64,000 nt of DNA from Novosphingobium sp. MW5 (lineage in GTDB: Bacteria > Pseudomonadota > Alphaproteobacteria > Sphingomonadales > Sphingomonadaceae): positions 2,976,001-3,040,000 of the forward strand of contig JAPCWB010000001.1 of assembly GCA_025938935.1 (NCBI GenBank), in the 5' to 3' direction. The position numbers and the translations under genes are program-made. The notes beneath the pieces are model-generated. The model saw nothing but the letters and a program-made list of their open reading frames with translations. It was not told the origin of the DNA and searched no databases. Shown one piece after another: positions 45,616-53,590 of this stretch (the stretch's first letter is position 1; each line of letters opens with the position of its first letter).

Positions 45616-47393
45616 GCGTAACGGCTCCGGTTTGCGTTGCCCCGATTGTCCTGGGGCTTTTCCTCTTCAACGAATTCGGCTCCTGGGAAAGCCTGAAGTA
45701 CGGCGGCGACCAGCGGCGATGCGCGCATGGCGGCATCCTCCGCCTCGCGCAGGGCCTGCGCCTGTTCGCGCAGGGATGGCGCGGCATCGCCCTCGCCCCG
45801 CGTCACTTCCCAACGCTCGCCCGTAGCCCGCAACAGGCCGTCGCGCAGTTCGGGCGTGGGATCGCCGGGATAGCCTTCGACCAGCGCATAGGTCAGCGAG
45901 AGCGGCGCAAGTGCGATGATCCGCACCCAGTCGCGCATGATCTGCGCAATGCGGAGCTGGCCGCTGTGTTCAACCTTGTTGCAGAGCGCTGCCCAATTGA
46001 CCGCAGCGGCGGGCGCGGCTGCTGCGGGCGCTGGACTTGCGCCGGTCGTTGCAGGAGCCGCAACCGCTCCCTTTGCCACTGCCTCTTCCAGATGGCGGAC
46101 CAGGGTGCCGGGATCAGGCAAATCGGCAGCATGCATGACGCGCAGCAGTGCCATTTGCGCCGATGCCAGCGGATCGGGGGCCTGCCGCACCTCGTCATGT
46201 CCCTTGAGCAGGAGCTGCCACAAGCGATGCAACTGGCCGGAAGAAAGCGCCTTGGCCCACTCGTCGATCGCCGCGCGTTCCTCGGGCGAGAGGCCATCGG
46301 CGCCCCCGCGTCCGACCTGGGTAACGGTGATGCGGTGGACGAGGTCCATCTGCGAGCGCATCAGCGCCAGCGGCTCAACCCCAAGTGCAAACTGTGCATC
46401 AACAAGATCGAGCAAGCCGCTTGAATCGCCAGATAAAAGTGCAGACAACAAACGCCGCTGGGCCGACTTATCGGCAAGACCGAGCATGTCCTGCACCTGG
46501 TCCGGCGTAACCCTGCCCGCCCCGCCCAGATCGGCATGAGCAATCGCCTGATCGAGGATCGACAGGCCGTCGCGGACCGAGCCTTCAGCCGCCGCCGCGA
46601 TCATAGAAAGCGCTTCAGGATCGGCTTCTACATCTTCAGCTTCACACACTTTTCCGAAATGCTGCGCCAGCAGGTCAGCCGGGATGCGGCGCAGGTCGAA
46701 GCGCTGGCAGCGGCTGAGCACCGTGACCGGCAACTTGTCCACTTCGGTGGTCGCGAAGAGGAACTTCACATGCGCAGGCGGCTCCTCAAGTGTCTTGAGC
46801 AAGGCATTGAAAGCATTGCGAGACAGCATGTGGACTTCGTCAATGATGTAGATCTTGTAGCGCGCCGAGACGGCGGCATAGCGCACTGCCTCAATGATCT
46901 CGCGGACGTCATCGACGCCGGTGTGGCTGGCGGCGTCCATCTCGATCACGTCGATATGGCGGCCTTCTGCAATGGCAGTGCAAGGCTCGCACACCCCGCA
47001 CGGATCGATGGTGGGACCGCCCTGTCCATCCCGGCCGACGCAGTTGAGAGCCTTGGCGATCAGACGCGCGGTGGAGGTCTTGCCCACTCCGCGCACGCCG
47101 GTCATCAGGAAGGCATGGGCGAGCCGGTCACGCCGGATGGCATTGGCCAGCGTCTGGACCATGGCATCCTGACCGATCAGTTCGGCGAAGGTCTGCGGAC
47201 GGTACTTGCGGGCAAGCACGCGGTAGGGCTGCGCTGAGCTCGTGGCAGCCGGTTTGGGTGCAGCTACCGACGGAGCAGCCACCGGTTCTGGAGCGCCAAA
47301 CATCGATTCCTGCCCTGCCGCTTCGAGCTCAGCGGCACTGGGCCCGGTCTCAGCCTCGGGATCTTCGCCAAAGATGTCGGTGGAATCGGTCAT
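45612..47393 (-). CDS. dnaX: DNA polymerase III subunit gamma/tau
   Basis: DnaX is the clamp-loader ATPase. After an acidic N-terminal extension (about 50 residues) come YRPQTFAELIGQ, Walker A GVRGVGKTS (about residue 100), the zinc-binding cysteines in DPCGVCEPCTAI, the DEAH-like IIDEVHMLS and the sensor LFATTEVDKLP. The C-terminal half holds the tau-like domain with an Ala/Pro-rich linker (about 430-460). No obvious slippery sequence for a separate gamma form was identified. Confidence 0.95.
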   Translation of the reverse strand: MTDSTDIFGEDPEAETGPSAAELEAAGQESMFGAPEPVAAPSVAAPKPAATSSAQPYRVLARKYRPQTFAELIGQDAMVQTLANAIRRDRLAHAFLMTGVRGVGKTSTARLIAKALNCVGRDGQGGPTIDPCGVCEPCTAIAEGRHIDVIEMDAASHTGVDDVREIIEAVRYAAVSARYKIYIIDEVHMLSRNAFNALLKTLEEPPAHVKFLFATTEVDKLPVTVLSRCQRFDLRRIPADLLAQHFGKVCEAEDVEADPEALSMIAAAAEGSVRDGLSILDQAIAHADLGGAGRVTPDQVQDMLGLADKSAQRRLLSALLSGDSSGLLDLVDAQFALGVEPLALMRSQMDLVHRITVTQVGRGGADGLSPEERAAIDEWAKALSSGQLHRLWQLLLKGHDEVRQAPDPLASAQMALLRVMHAADLPDPGTLVRHLEEAVAKGAVAAPATTGASPAPAAAAPAAAVNWAALCNKVEHSGQLRIAQIMRDWVRIIALAPLSLTYALVEGYPGDPTPELRDGLLRATGERWEVTRGEGDAAPSLREQAQALREAEDAAMRASPLVAAVLQAFPGAEFVEEEKPQDNRGNANRSRYA

Positions 47394-47449
47394 CGCCGCC
47401 TAGTTAGGCACTCCCAGCAGGAAAGTCGAAGGCGAATCGGGGGCTATCC

Positions 47450-47926
47450 TCAGGCGTCCCGCTCAAGCGCGACCGGTTTTTCGGAAAACCCCGGATCGGG
47501 CAGGCTCTTACAACCGGAACCCACTGCAATCAGCCAGACGGCGTGGCGGGAGGCAGGCAATCCCTGCCGGGCGAGCTCACGCACGGCATAATATTCGACC
47601 AGCGGCATCGCGCGGGGCAAGCCTTCGCTCCAGCTTCCGCGCCATGCATAATGCACCGGCCCCGTGCTTTTCATCGCCGCGCTCTGCCAGGTCAGCTTGG
47701 TGGCATGCGGATCGAGCATCCGCACTTCAAGCGAGCAGTCGCCGCGGCGGGCAATCAGCCTGATATGATCGCCGTAAAGGAACTTCGTTTCATAGCCTTG
47801 CCGCTTGAGATCGCTTTCGACTGCGGCATAGGCCTCTACCCAACGCTCGAAAGGAACTCCGTAACTCCCGTTGAGCTTGATACCGAGCGTCAGCAGCAAC
47901 AAGCCCGCGCCCAGCAGCCTAAGCAT
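47450..47926 (-). CDS. EpsI-like exosortase-associated protein
   Basis: This 158-residue protein has a single N-terminal hydrophobic helix (MLRLLGAGLLLLTLGIKL) and a periplasmic domain. Features such as FLYGDHIRLI, SLEVRMLDP, HYAWRG and MPLVEYYAVREL recall the EpsI-type partner of exosortases, which is often downstream or fused. The start ATG overlaps the exosortase stop by eight bases. The family assignment depends on this context; sequence similarity is weak. Confidence 0.65.
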   Translation of the reverse strand: MLRLLGAGLLLLTLGIKLNGSYGVPFERWVEAYAAVESDLKRQGYETKFLYGDHIRLIARRGDCSLEVRMLDPHATKLTWQSAAMKSTGPVHYAWRGSWSEGLPRAMPLVEYYAVRELARQGLPASRHAVWLIAVGSGCKSLPDPGFSEKPVALERDA

Positions 47927-48746
47927 CGCTAGTGGCTCCACTGATGCCCTGGTAGACCACGCCCATCACTGCGGCGAGCGCGAGCCAACCGAAAATCGAC
48001 GCCCCGGACCCGACATGCCAGTAATCGAAATCACGCGGATACCATGCAATCATCGTCAGCCTTGCCGCGTTGACCAGCACGGCGGCAACGACCGCCAATA
48101 CCAAGGTCCAGCGCAGGCGCGCTGTGACCCGGTAATCGAACCAGGCGACGACCGTGGTCCACAGGATAAGCGCGAGCGAGATGCCATGCAGCGAGGAACA
48201 TCCCGGCGCGATCAGGAACGGCTTTCCATCGGCAAAGGACACTGTATTGCCCTGCGCGCTCATGCCCGAAACCTGCGATACGAACCAGGCATCGGCAGAA
48301 AGCAGCGGCCCTGATCCGAGTGCCAGGAACAGGCGCCCCCAGAAGAAAAAGGCCGATAGACTGAGCGCTATCGCAGCCGCACGCCGCTCCGGCGAATGCT
48401 TTGGAAAAGTCAGCCAGCCCCAAATACCCATGGCGGAAAGCGCCGCACCGCTGATTGGCGGTGCCGGGAACAGCGCAACCAGTGCTGCCGCGACCATGGC
48501 CGCCCAGTCACTCGCCGTGGCGGCTTCATCACCCTCCCCTTGCCAGCACAGCGCCAGCATCGCGGCAAGCGCGATCCAAACGATGGCGCTGATGTCGAAA
48601 AGGTTGAGCGAGGCAACCAGCCAGCCGTGTGTCTGAACCGCTTCCCCGACGAAGGTCGGGATGGCGTTGGCTGCGAGCAGGATGCAGGCATAGCCAAACA
48701 GGGCGCGACGCCGCGGCGCCCGCCCTGTATCAGTCAGGCTGTTCAC
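47919..48746 (-). CDS. Exosortase (XrtV-like)
   Basis: Exosortases are polytopic transpeptidase-like enzymes that process C-terminal sorting signals. The catalytic triad candidates are visible: Cys183 in APGCSSLHG, Arg229 in VNAARLTMIA and His244 in FDYWHVGSG. About eight hydrophobic helices are present. GTG at 48746 is taken as the start because the previous gene ends at 48748; an upstream in-frame ATG (48785) is inside that gene. Adjacent genes are a likely substrate and an EpsI-like protein. The subtype (XrtV or another sphingomonad type) is an inference. Confidence 0.85.
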   Translation of the reverse strand: MNSLTDTGRAPRRRALFGYACILLAANAIPTFVGEAVQTHGWLVASLNLFDISAIVWIALAAMLALCWQGEGDEAATASDWAAMVAAALVALFPAPPISGAALSAMGIWGWLTFPKHSPERRAAAIALSLSAFFFWGRLFLALGSGPLLSADAWFVSQVSGMSAQGNTVSFADGKPFLIAPGCSSLHGISLALILWTTVVAWFDYRVTARLRWTLVLAVVAAVLVNAARLTMIAWYPRDFDYWHVGSGASIFGWLALAAVMGVVYQGISGATSDA

Positions 48747-48747
48747 A

Positions 48748-48924
48748 TTACTTCTGGTTGCGGTTGCGCAGGCGCTTGTAAGCAAGGCCGAAAGCGGCCA
48801 GCGCCGGAATTCCGAGGCCGATCACCGGTGCCGGGGTTGCCGGGGCCAGACCCGCCCATGCCGGCGAGGTAGCCGCCATGGACGCGATGAGCATGACAGT
48901 GGCGGTTTCGATCTTGTGCAGCAT
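48748..48924 (-). CDS. Small exosortase substrate-like protein (PEP-CTERM-like)
   Basis: This 58-residue protein has an N-terminal signal sequence (TATVMLIASMAATSPAWA) and a C-terminal tripartite sorting signal: a PAPVIGLG motif, a hydrophobic segment (IPALAAFGLAY) and a basic tail (KRLRNRNQK). The mature part between them is only a few residues (GLAPAT), so it may be mainly a processed peptide. It is encoded directly before the exosortase gene (stop two bases before the GTG). The motif differs from the standard PEP (VPEP-like) signal. Confidence 0.7.
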   Translation of the reverse strand: MLHKIETATVMLIASMAATSPAWAGLAPATPAPVIGLGIPALAAFGLAYKRLRNRNQK

Positions 48925-49062
48925 GGTAAGCAGTCCCCCTTGCGATGAATTCTGCAATTTGGAAGCTAACCCCGACGGTTCGCGCTGTAAATACTTTTGG
49001 CCAGCCAGGCTCAGGGTCTCAAGGCTGGCAAATCCATCGGCGCTTTGGCATCACAGGTGGCG

Positions 49063-49866
49063 ATGATCGACCTGCCCTCCATTGTCCTCTGGATGACCGC
49101 GGGATTACCCGGCGCGGCTTGGTTCTGGGGCGTACTTGCGCTGGTTGCCCTGTTGGAAGCCGCCTATCCGGGCAGATCGGGCAACGGACAAGCGGGGCCT
49201 CGCCTCGTGGTCAATTTCGGGCTCGGCCTGATCGCGGCGCTGGCTACCTTCATTCCCGCGCTTTCCGCCATCGTCCTTGCCGGTATTGCCAAGTCCGAGG
49301 GGTGGGGATTGCTGAACAATGCCAGCCTGCCAGTCTGGACGGCAATCGTGTTTTCGTTCCTGGCCGTCGACTTCATCGCCTACGCCTTCCACCGGGCATC
49401 GCACCGCTTTCACCCGCTCTGGCGGCTGCACCGGGTGCACCATTCGGACAACGATCTCGACCTTTCAACGCTGTTCCGGATCCATCCGCTGACAGTACTT
49501 CTGCTGGTTTTGGTCGATGGAGCCGCGATTTTCCTGCTGGGACTCCATCCAGCCGGCATTGCGATGCATGTGCTGGCCAAACACGTGACAATGACGCTGG
49601 GCCATGCCGACACAGCCTTGCGGGACAACAGCGGAGGCCCGCTTTCGCGCCTGCTGGTAACCCCCGGCTTTCACGCACGCCATCACTCCGCCGATGCCGC
49701 GGAGACGGGCAGCAATTATGGCGAGGTGCTGAGCCTGTGGGATCGACTGCTGGGGAGCGCGAGCCCGGAGAGGGGTCCCGTCGCCCGCTTTGGCCTTGGC
49801 CGTGCCTACGACGCCGATGCCGCCAGCCTGCGCGGGCAGCTCCGCCTGCCGTTCATCGACCGGTAA
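49063..49866 (+). CDS. Sterol desaturase/fatty acid hydroxylase family protein
   Basis: This 267-residue membrane protein belongs to the di-iron hydroxylase superfamily. Histidine clusters are visible: HRASHRFHPLWRLHRVHHS (about residues 110-128, with the HxxxH and HxxHH boxes) and HARHH near residue 205. Several hydrophobic helices precede them. The start MIDLPSIVLWMT is favoured by AGGTGG about five bases upstream; an in-frame ATG at 48997 is also possible. The substrate (carotenoid, sterol-like or lipid) is not evident. It is divergent from the exosortase locus. Confidence 0.85.
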   Translation: MIDLPSIVLWMTAGLPGAAWFWGVLALVALLEAAYPGRSGNGQAGPRLVVNFGLGLIAALATFIPALSAIVLAGIAKSEGWGLLNNASLPVWTAIVFSFLAVDFIAYAFHRASHRFHPLWRLHRVHHSDNDLDLSTLFRIHPLTVLLLVLVDGAAIFLLGLHPAGIAMHVLAKHVTMTLGHADTALRDNSGGPLSRLLVTPGFHARHHSADAAETGSNYGEVLSLWDRLLGSASPERGPVARFGLGRAYDADAASLRGQLRLPFIDR

Positions 49867-49883
49867 AGGGGAAAAAGGAGCCG

Positions 49884-49978
49884 GCCGACCCGCCGCAACC
49901 CGTTGTGGCTGCTTCCTTCCGGACCTGACCAGGTTGGCGGACGCAAGCGTCCGACCGACTCCCGGCGGCGCATATGGC
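49884..49978 (-). ncRNA. ffs: 4.5S signal recognition particle RNA
   Basis: On the minus strand the SRP-RNA core is visible: CCAACCTGGTCAGGTCCGGA and AGGAAGCAGCCACAACGGG, with the GGAA tetraloop and symmetric and asymmetric internal loops of the Ffh-binding domain. The arms on each side (CCGCCGGGAG and GTTGCGGCGGG) pair as the stem. The ends are approximate to a few bases. Confidence 0.92.
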
Positions 49979-50010
49979 GGCGCGGGTGCGGTTTGGCAAG
50001 TGCCGTGAGT

Positions 50011-50289
50011 TCAGCGGAAATTGTCTGCGTAGGCCTGCAGCTTGAGCCGCCGCGGCGGCGTGGCATGGACCGTGGCAGCGATGCCGTGCTTTTCGGCATA
50101 GGCCACGGCTTCTTCACGGCTGCCAAAGCGCAGGGTCACCTGCGTCTGCGTATCGCCAGACCCGGCCCAGCCCATCAGCGGATCGGGCCGCTTGGCCTCT
50201 GCGGGCACGAAATCGAGGATCCACTGGTCAAGCAGGGCCTTGCCGGACTGCATGGCGTTCTTCGGGCGCTGGTAGATACGTGCAGACAT
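50011..50289 (-). CDS. NADH dehydrogenase complex I accessory subunit (NDUFS4-like)
   Basis: This 92-residue protein is the bacterial NDUFS4/ETC complex I subunit family typical of alphaproteobacteria. MSARIYQRPKNAMQSG at the start, DPLMGWAGSGDTQTQV and LKLQAYADNFR at the end match the family. It presumably stabilises NADH:quinone oxidoreductase, whose nuo genes are elsewhere. It overlaps the hrpB 3' end by 62 bp. Confidence 0.92.
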   Translation of the reverse strand: MSARIYQRPKNAMQSGKALLDQWILDFVPAEAKRPDPLMGWAGSGDTQTQVTLRFGSREEAVAYAEKHGIAATVHATPPRRLKLQAYADNFR

Positions 50290-52750
50290 GGCGGAAGCCC
50301 TGCGTCGAGATCGCGGCGGGAATCGAAGTGCGGTTAAACGCGTTCTTGGTCTTCAGGCTCGGCTTTTCCGTCCATGGCTCGTCCGGCCAGCGGTGCTTGG
50401 GGTAGCGGCCCTTCATGTCCTTCACCACGTCGCGCCACGATCCGCGCCAGAAGCCGGGCAGGTCGCGGGTGGTTTGCAGCGGCTTGCCGCCGGGGTCGGT
50501 CAGCTTGAGCAGCAGCGGCTGCGGCGGGCGTCCAAAGGTCGGGTGCCGTTCCAAGCCGAACAGCGCCTGCACGCGAAGTTCCACCGAAGGCCCGCCCGGA
50601 TCGTCATAGTCAATGGCGTGGCTGGTCCCGGCCGGGCTGGTGAACTGCGCCGGGGCAAGCTGATCGAGCGCCTGCCCGCCCGCATAGTCCAGCCGCGCGC
50701 GCAGGGCTTCGTGGACCTTGCCGGGAGCGAGCTGGTCAAGCCTCCGGGTGAGCAGCGGGCCGAGCCAGTCGTCGAGATCGGCCAGCAAGGCTTCTTCCGA
50801 AAGCGCCTCAATCCCGGCGAAGCGCGCGCGGCGCAGCAGGCTGGCGCTGGCATTACCCAGCGGCACGAGGCCCAAGCCCTCCTTTCGGATCTTTTCCACC
50901 AGGAAATCCCGGATAGCTGCCGGGTCCGGCGCAGTATCAGGTCCGGTCGCCAGGGTGATCGCGCCGAGCCGCTGTTCTAACAGAGCCTCCACACGGCCGT
51001 CCGCTTCGATCCATTTGAGCACGGAGCGGCGCTCAATCCGGTGGCCCAGCCAACGCTGGACCTCGGCCTCGGTTAGAGGCACGGCGCCGGTAATCCGCGC
51101 GCCTTTCGCATCGCCCTGTGCCTCACCTACCGCCAGCCACTCGCTGCGGATAAGAGTGCTGGCGGGATCGAGCCGCAGGCCCCTCCCCCCGGCGGTAAGC
51201 CAGTTCTCGCCCGATGGGTCGCGGCGGCGGGCGATCATGTCAGGGAAACCTTCGGCAAGGATTGCGCCGGGCGGCGGTGCCTCGCCAGCCCTGCCCTTGC
51301 CCGCCAGAGTTGACCATCGCGCCGCCAGCTTGCGCGATGCCTCGGATCGCGGCGAGCGATCGCGCTGAAAGCGTTCGAGGCGGGCGGAAAGGTCTTCACC
51401 CCTGCCGCCCAGCCCGCGTTCCTGAAGCAGCAGGGCAAGCTGCGCCGCCTCTTCCTCAGCGCCTGTCTCGGCAGCCGCCAGCACCATGTGCGCCAGCCGA
51501 GGCTCAAGCGGCAGCGCGGCCATGGCACGGCCGTGCTCGGTAATCCGGCCAGCCGCGTCAATCGCGCCAAGGCTTTCCAGCAAACCCCGGGCAGCGGCCA
51601 TGGCCGGGGCGGGCGGCACATCGAGCCAGGCCATGTCCGCCACCTCGCCCGCGCCCCACTGCGCCAGCGTGAGCGCCAGCGGGGCGAGGTCTGAAACCAG
51701 CATTTCGGGCGGATCGAACGGCGGACGCCCGGCATGGGCCGCCTCTTCCCACAAGCGATAGGCCACGCCGGGCGCCTGCCTTGCGGCACGGCCGGCGCGC
51801 TGGGCGGCGGCGGCCTGCGATGCGCGGTGGGTAACAAGCCGCGTCACACCCGCCGCCTTGTCGAATTCGGCTCGCCGCGACAGGCCAGCGTCGACGACCA
51901 CCGACACGCCATCCAGCGTCAGCGAAGTCTCCGCAATCGCGGTCGCCAGCACGATGCGGCGGCGCCCTTCCGAATCGCGCCGGATCGCCGCGCGCTGGGC
52001 GGCAGGCTCGCACTGGCCATGGAGCGGCAGGACCAGCGCCGCAGGCAGCCGCTCGGCAAGCCTCTCGCGGGTACGCTCGATCTCGCCCACTCCGGGAAGG
52101 AAAGCGAGCACATCGCCCTGCTCCTCGCGCCAAGCGGTCTGGATGGCCGATGCCATGGCATCCTCGATGCGTAGCTCAGGCCGCGCGCCCAGCCAGCGGA
52201 TCGCAAGCGGGTGAGACTTGCCCTCACTCTCGATCACCGGCGCATCGCCCAGCAGACAGGCAAACCGCGCGCCGTCGATGGTGGCGGACATGACCAGCAG
52301 CCGCAGGTCCTCGCGCAGCACCGCTGCGCTTTCGATGGCCAGCGCGAGGCCGAGGTCGGAATCGAGATGCCGCTCGTGTGCCTCGTCGAACAAGACGGCG
52401 GATGTGCCGGAAAGCTCGGGATCCTTGAGGATGGTCGATACGAAGATCGCCTCGGTCATCACCAGCACGCGGGTGCGGGCAGAGCGTCTGCTGTCGAGAC
52501 GGGTGAGATAGCCGATGGTCTCACCAGCCTTCTCGCCAAGCAATTCCGCCATCCGATCGGCAGCGGCGCGGGCGGCTACGCGGCGGGGGGACAGGACGAT
52601 GACCTGCCCGGTACACCGGGGCTCGGACAGCAGCGCGGGCGCAACTGCCGTGGTCTTGCCCGCGCCCGGCGGCGCGATGAGCACGGCATTAGGCCGCTCA
52701 CGAAGGGCAGCCAGAAGGTCGGGCAGGACAGCATGGATCGGCAGGCTCAC
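50228..52750 (-). CDS. hrpB: ATP-dependent RNA helicase HrpB
   Basis: HrpB is a DEAH/RHA-type helicase. At 840 residues it shows Walker A PPGAGKTT (about residue 28), DEAHER (about 122), the ATIAETSLT motif (about 270) and the HrpB C-terminal region (PLLLKLTDPGGKPLQ, RYPKHRWPDEPW). The last 30 or so residues after LKTKNAFN lie over the next gene and lack recognisable conservation, so the true stop may differ. The substrate RNA is unknown. Confidence 0.92.
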   Translation of the reverse strand: MSLPIHAVLPDLLAALRERPNAVLIAPPGAGKTTAVAPALLSEPRCTGQVIVLSPRRVAARAAADRMAELLGEKAGETIGYLTRLDSRRSARTRVLVMTEAIFVSTILKDPELSGTSAVLFDEAHERHLDSDLGLALAIESAAVLREDLRLLVMSATIDGARFACLLGDAPVIESEGKSHPLAIRWLGARPELRIEDAMASAIQTAWREEQGDVLAFLPGVGEIERTRERLAERLPAALVLPLHGQCEPAAQRAAIRRDSEGRRRIVLATAIAETSLTLDGVSVVVDAGLSRRAEFDKAAGVTRLVTHRASQAAAAQRAGRAARQAPGVAYRLWEEAAHAGRPPFDPPEMLVSDLAPLALTLAQWGAGEVADMAWLDVPPAPAMAAARGLLESLGAIDAAGRITEHGRAMAALPLEPRLAHMVLAAAETGAEEEAAQLALLLQERGLGGRGEDLSARLERFQRDRSPRSEASRKLAARWSTLAGKGRAGEAPPPGAILAEGFPDMIARRRDPSGENWLTAGGRGLRLDPASTLIRSEWLAVGEAQGDAKGARITGAVPLTEAEVQRWLGHRIERRSVLKWIEADGRVEALLEQRLGAITLATGPDTAPDPAAIRDFLVEKIRKEGLGLVPLGNASASLLRRARFAGIEALSEEALLADLDDWLGPLLTRRLDQLAPGKVHEALRARLDYAGGQALDQLAPAQFTSPAGTSHAIDYDDPGGPSVELRVQALFGLERHPTFGRPPQPLLLKLTDPGGKPLQTTRDLPGFWRGSWRDVVKDMKGRYPKHRWPDEPWTEKPSLKTKNAFNRTSIPAAISTQGFRHVCTYLPAPEERHAVRQGPA

Positions 52751-52852
52751 ACCTGCGCCTTATCCGCAGTCAGCCTTGAACGAAAGTTGGGAAGCGGGCG
52801 GCGTGGAGACCAATCGACACCGCCCGCAATCCCGGTTTGCCCCCGCAACCGG

Positions 52853-53185
52853 TCAGTGGGTGACCAGTTGCAGTTTCGTTCCCTTGACCTTCGACTTGCT
52901 GCGGCGGTGGCTGGCGCGATCCTTTTGCAGCCAGGCGATCCGCAGCCCAGCGACGCCTGCGCGGTCCATAGCGCGCTGCCAGCCGGCGAATTCCTCTACA
53001 CTGAGGCCGTAGCGTTCGATGACCTCGTCGAGGCTGATCAATCCGCTTTCGACCGCCGCGACGACCTGCGCCTTGCGATGCGCAACCCAGCGCGTCGTTT
53101 CGGCCGGCGGAAGGTTATCGCGGGTAAGAACCTGGTTGTTAGGCCCGACGATGCGGGCGGGACGGGAGTTGTGGTATTCAATCAT
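52853..53185 (-). CDS. sciP: CtrA inhibitor SciP-like (DUF1153)
   Basis: This 110-residue protein has the DUF1153 domain (ARIVGPNNQVLTRDNLPP, RWVAHRKAQVVAAVESGLIS, and a helix-turn-helix-like LDEVIERYGLSVEEFAGWQ), followed by a basic tail (RASHRRSKSKVKG). In Caulobacter, SciP binds CtrA and represses its targets during G1. The role here is inferred by orthology. A CtrA-like half-matched box lies about 66 bp upstream. The gene is alone on this strand. Confidence 0.88.
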   Translation of the reverse strand: MIEYHNSRPARIVGPNNQVLTRDNLPPAETTRWVAHRKAQVVAAVESGLISLDEVIERYGLSVEEFAGWQRAMDRAGVAGLRIAWLQKDRASHRRSKSKVKGTKLQLVTH

Positions 53186-53590
53186 GTGCTCGGACTTTCG
53201 ACTGGAGTCTATGGGTCCCCCTGAGCACGATCGAATCTGGCGAAACGCGGTTAAGATGGCCTAAACACGACCCTCAACTGGCCGCGTGAAAAGCACGGTT
53301 TCCGGCAGATTGCGGGAACTTGGCGATGAATTGAACCGTAGCTTTTAGGGCGTTCCCGCACCTCCGGAAAAATGAAGCGGTCAGAGCCGTCGGTCGCCCC
53401 GGTCCAATGCCGATCGGAAAGCTTTCCGGTCAGGGCGAAAGCAACCGCTCCGCAATTCCGCATGATAGGCAGTTTACCTCTGGTCAGTTCAAGAAATGCC
53501 GTATAAGCTATTGCTAGAAAGCCTATTTTATAGCGAACGACCTGCGCCGAATGTACGAAAGTGGTCAATCTGCGCTTTCAGAGGGAACGA
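53186..53590. other. Divergent intergenic region between sciP and the TbpB-like gene
   Basis: Besides a CtrA-like site at 53251-53265, this spacer contains an AT-rich segment near 53495-53535 that likely holds the promoter of the plus-strand lipoprotein gene (TATAAG at 53502 is the best -10 candidate, without a clear -35). No gene was recognised. Confidence 0.45.
53251..53265 (-). promoter_or_regulatory. CtrA-like binding site upstream of sciP
   Basis: The plus strand reads TTAA-GATGGCC-TAAA (TTTA-N7-TTAA on the minus strand), one base different from the CtrA full site TTAA-N7-TTAA. It is 66-80 bp before the sciP ATG. In Caulobacter sciP is a CtrA target, so such a site makes biological sense; one match by eye is weak evidence. 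Confidence 0.35.

Noticed and set aside
49063..49866. Carotenoid hydroxylase CrtZ/CrtG
   Set aside because: Only the general di-iron histidine boxes are visible and no carotenoid genes are nearby, so a specific name is not justified.
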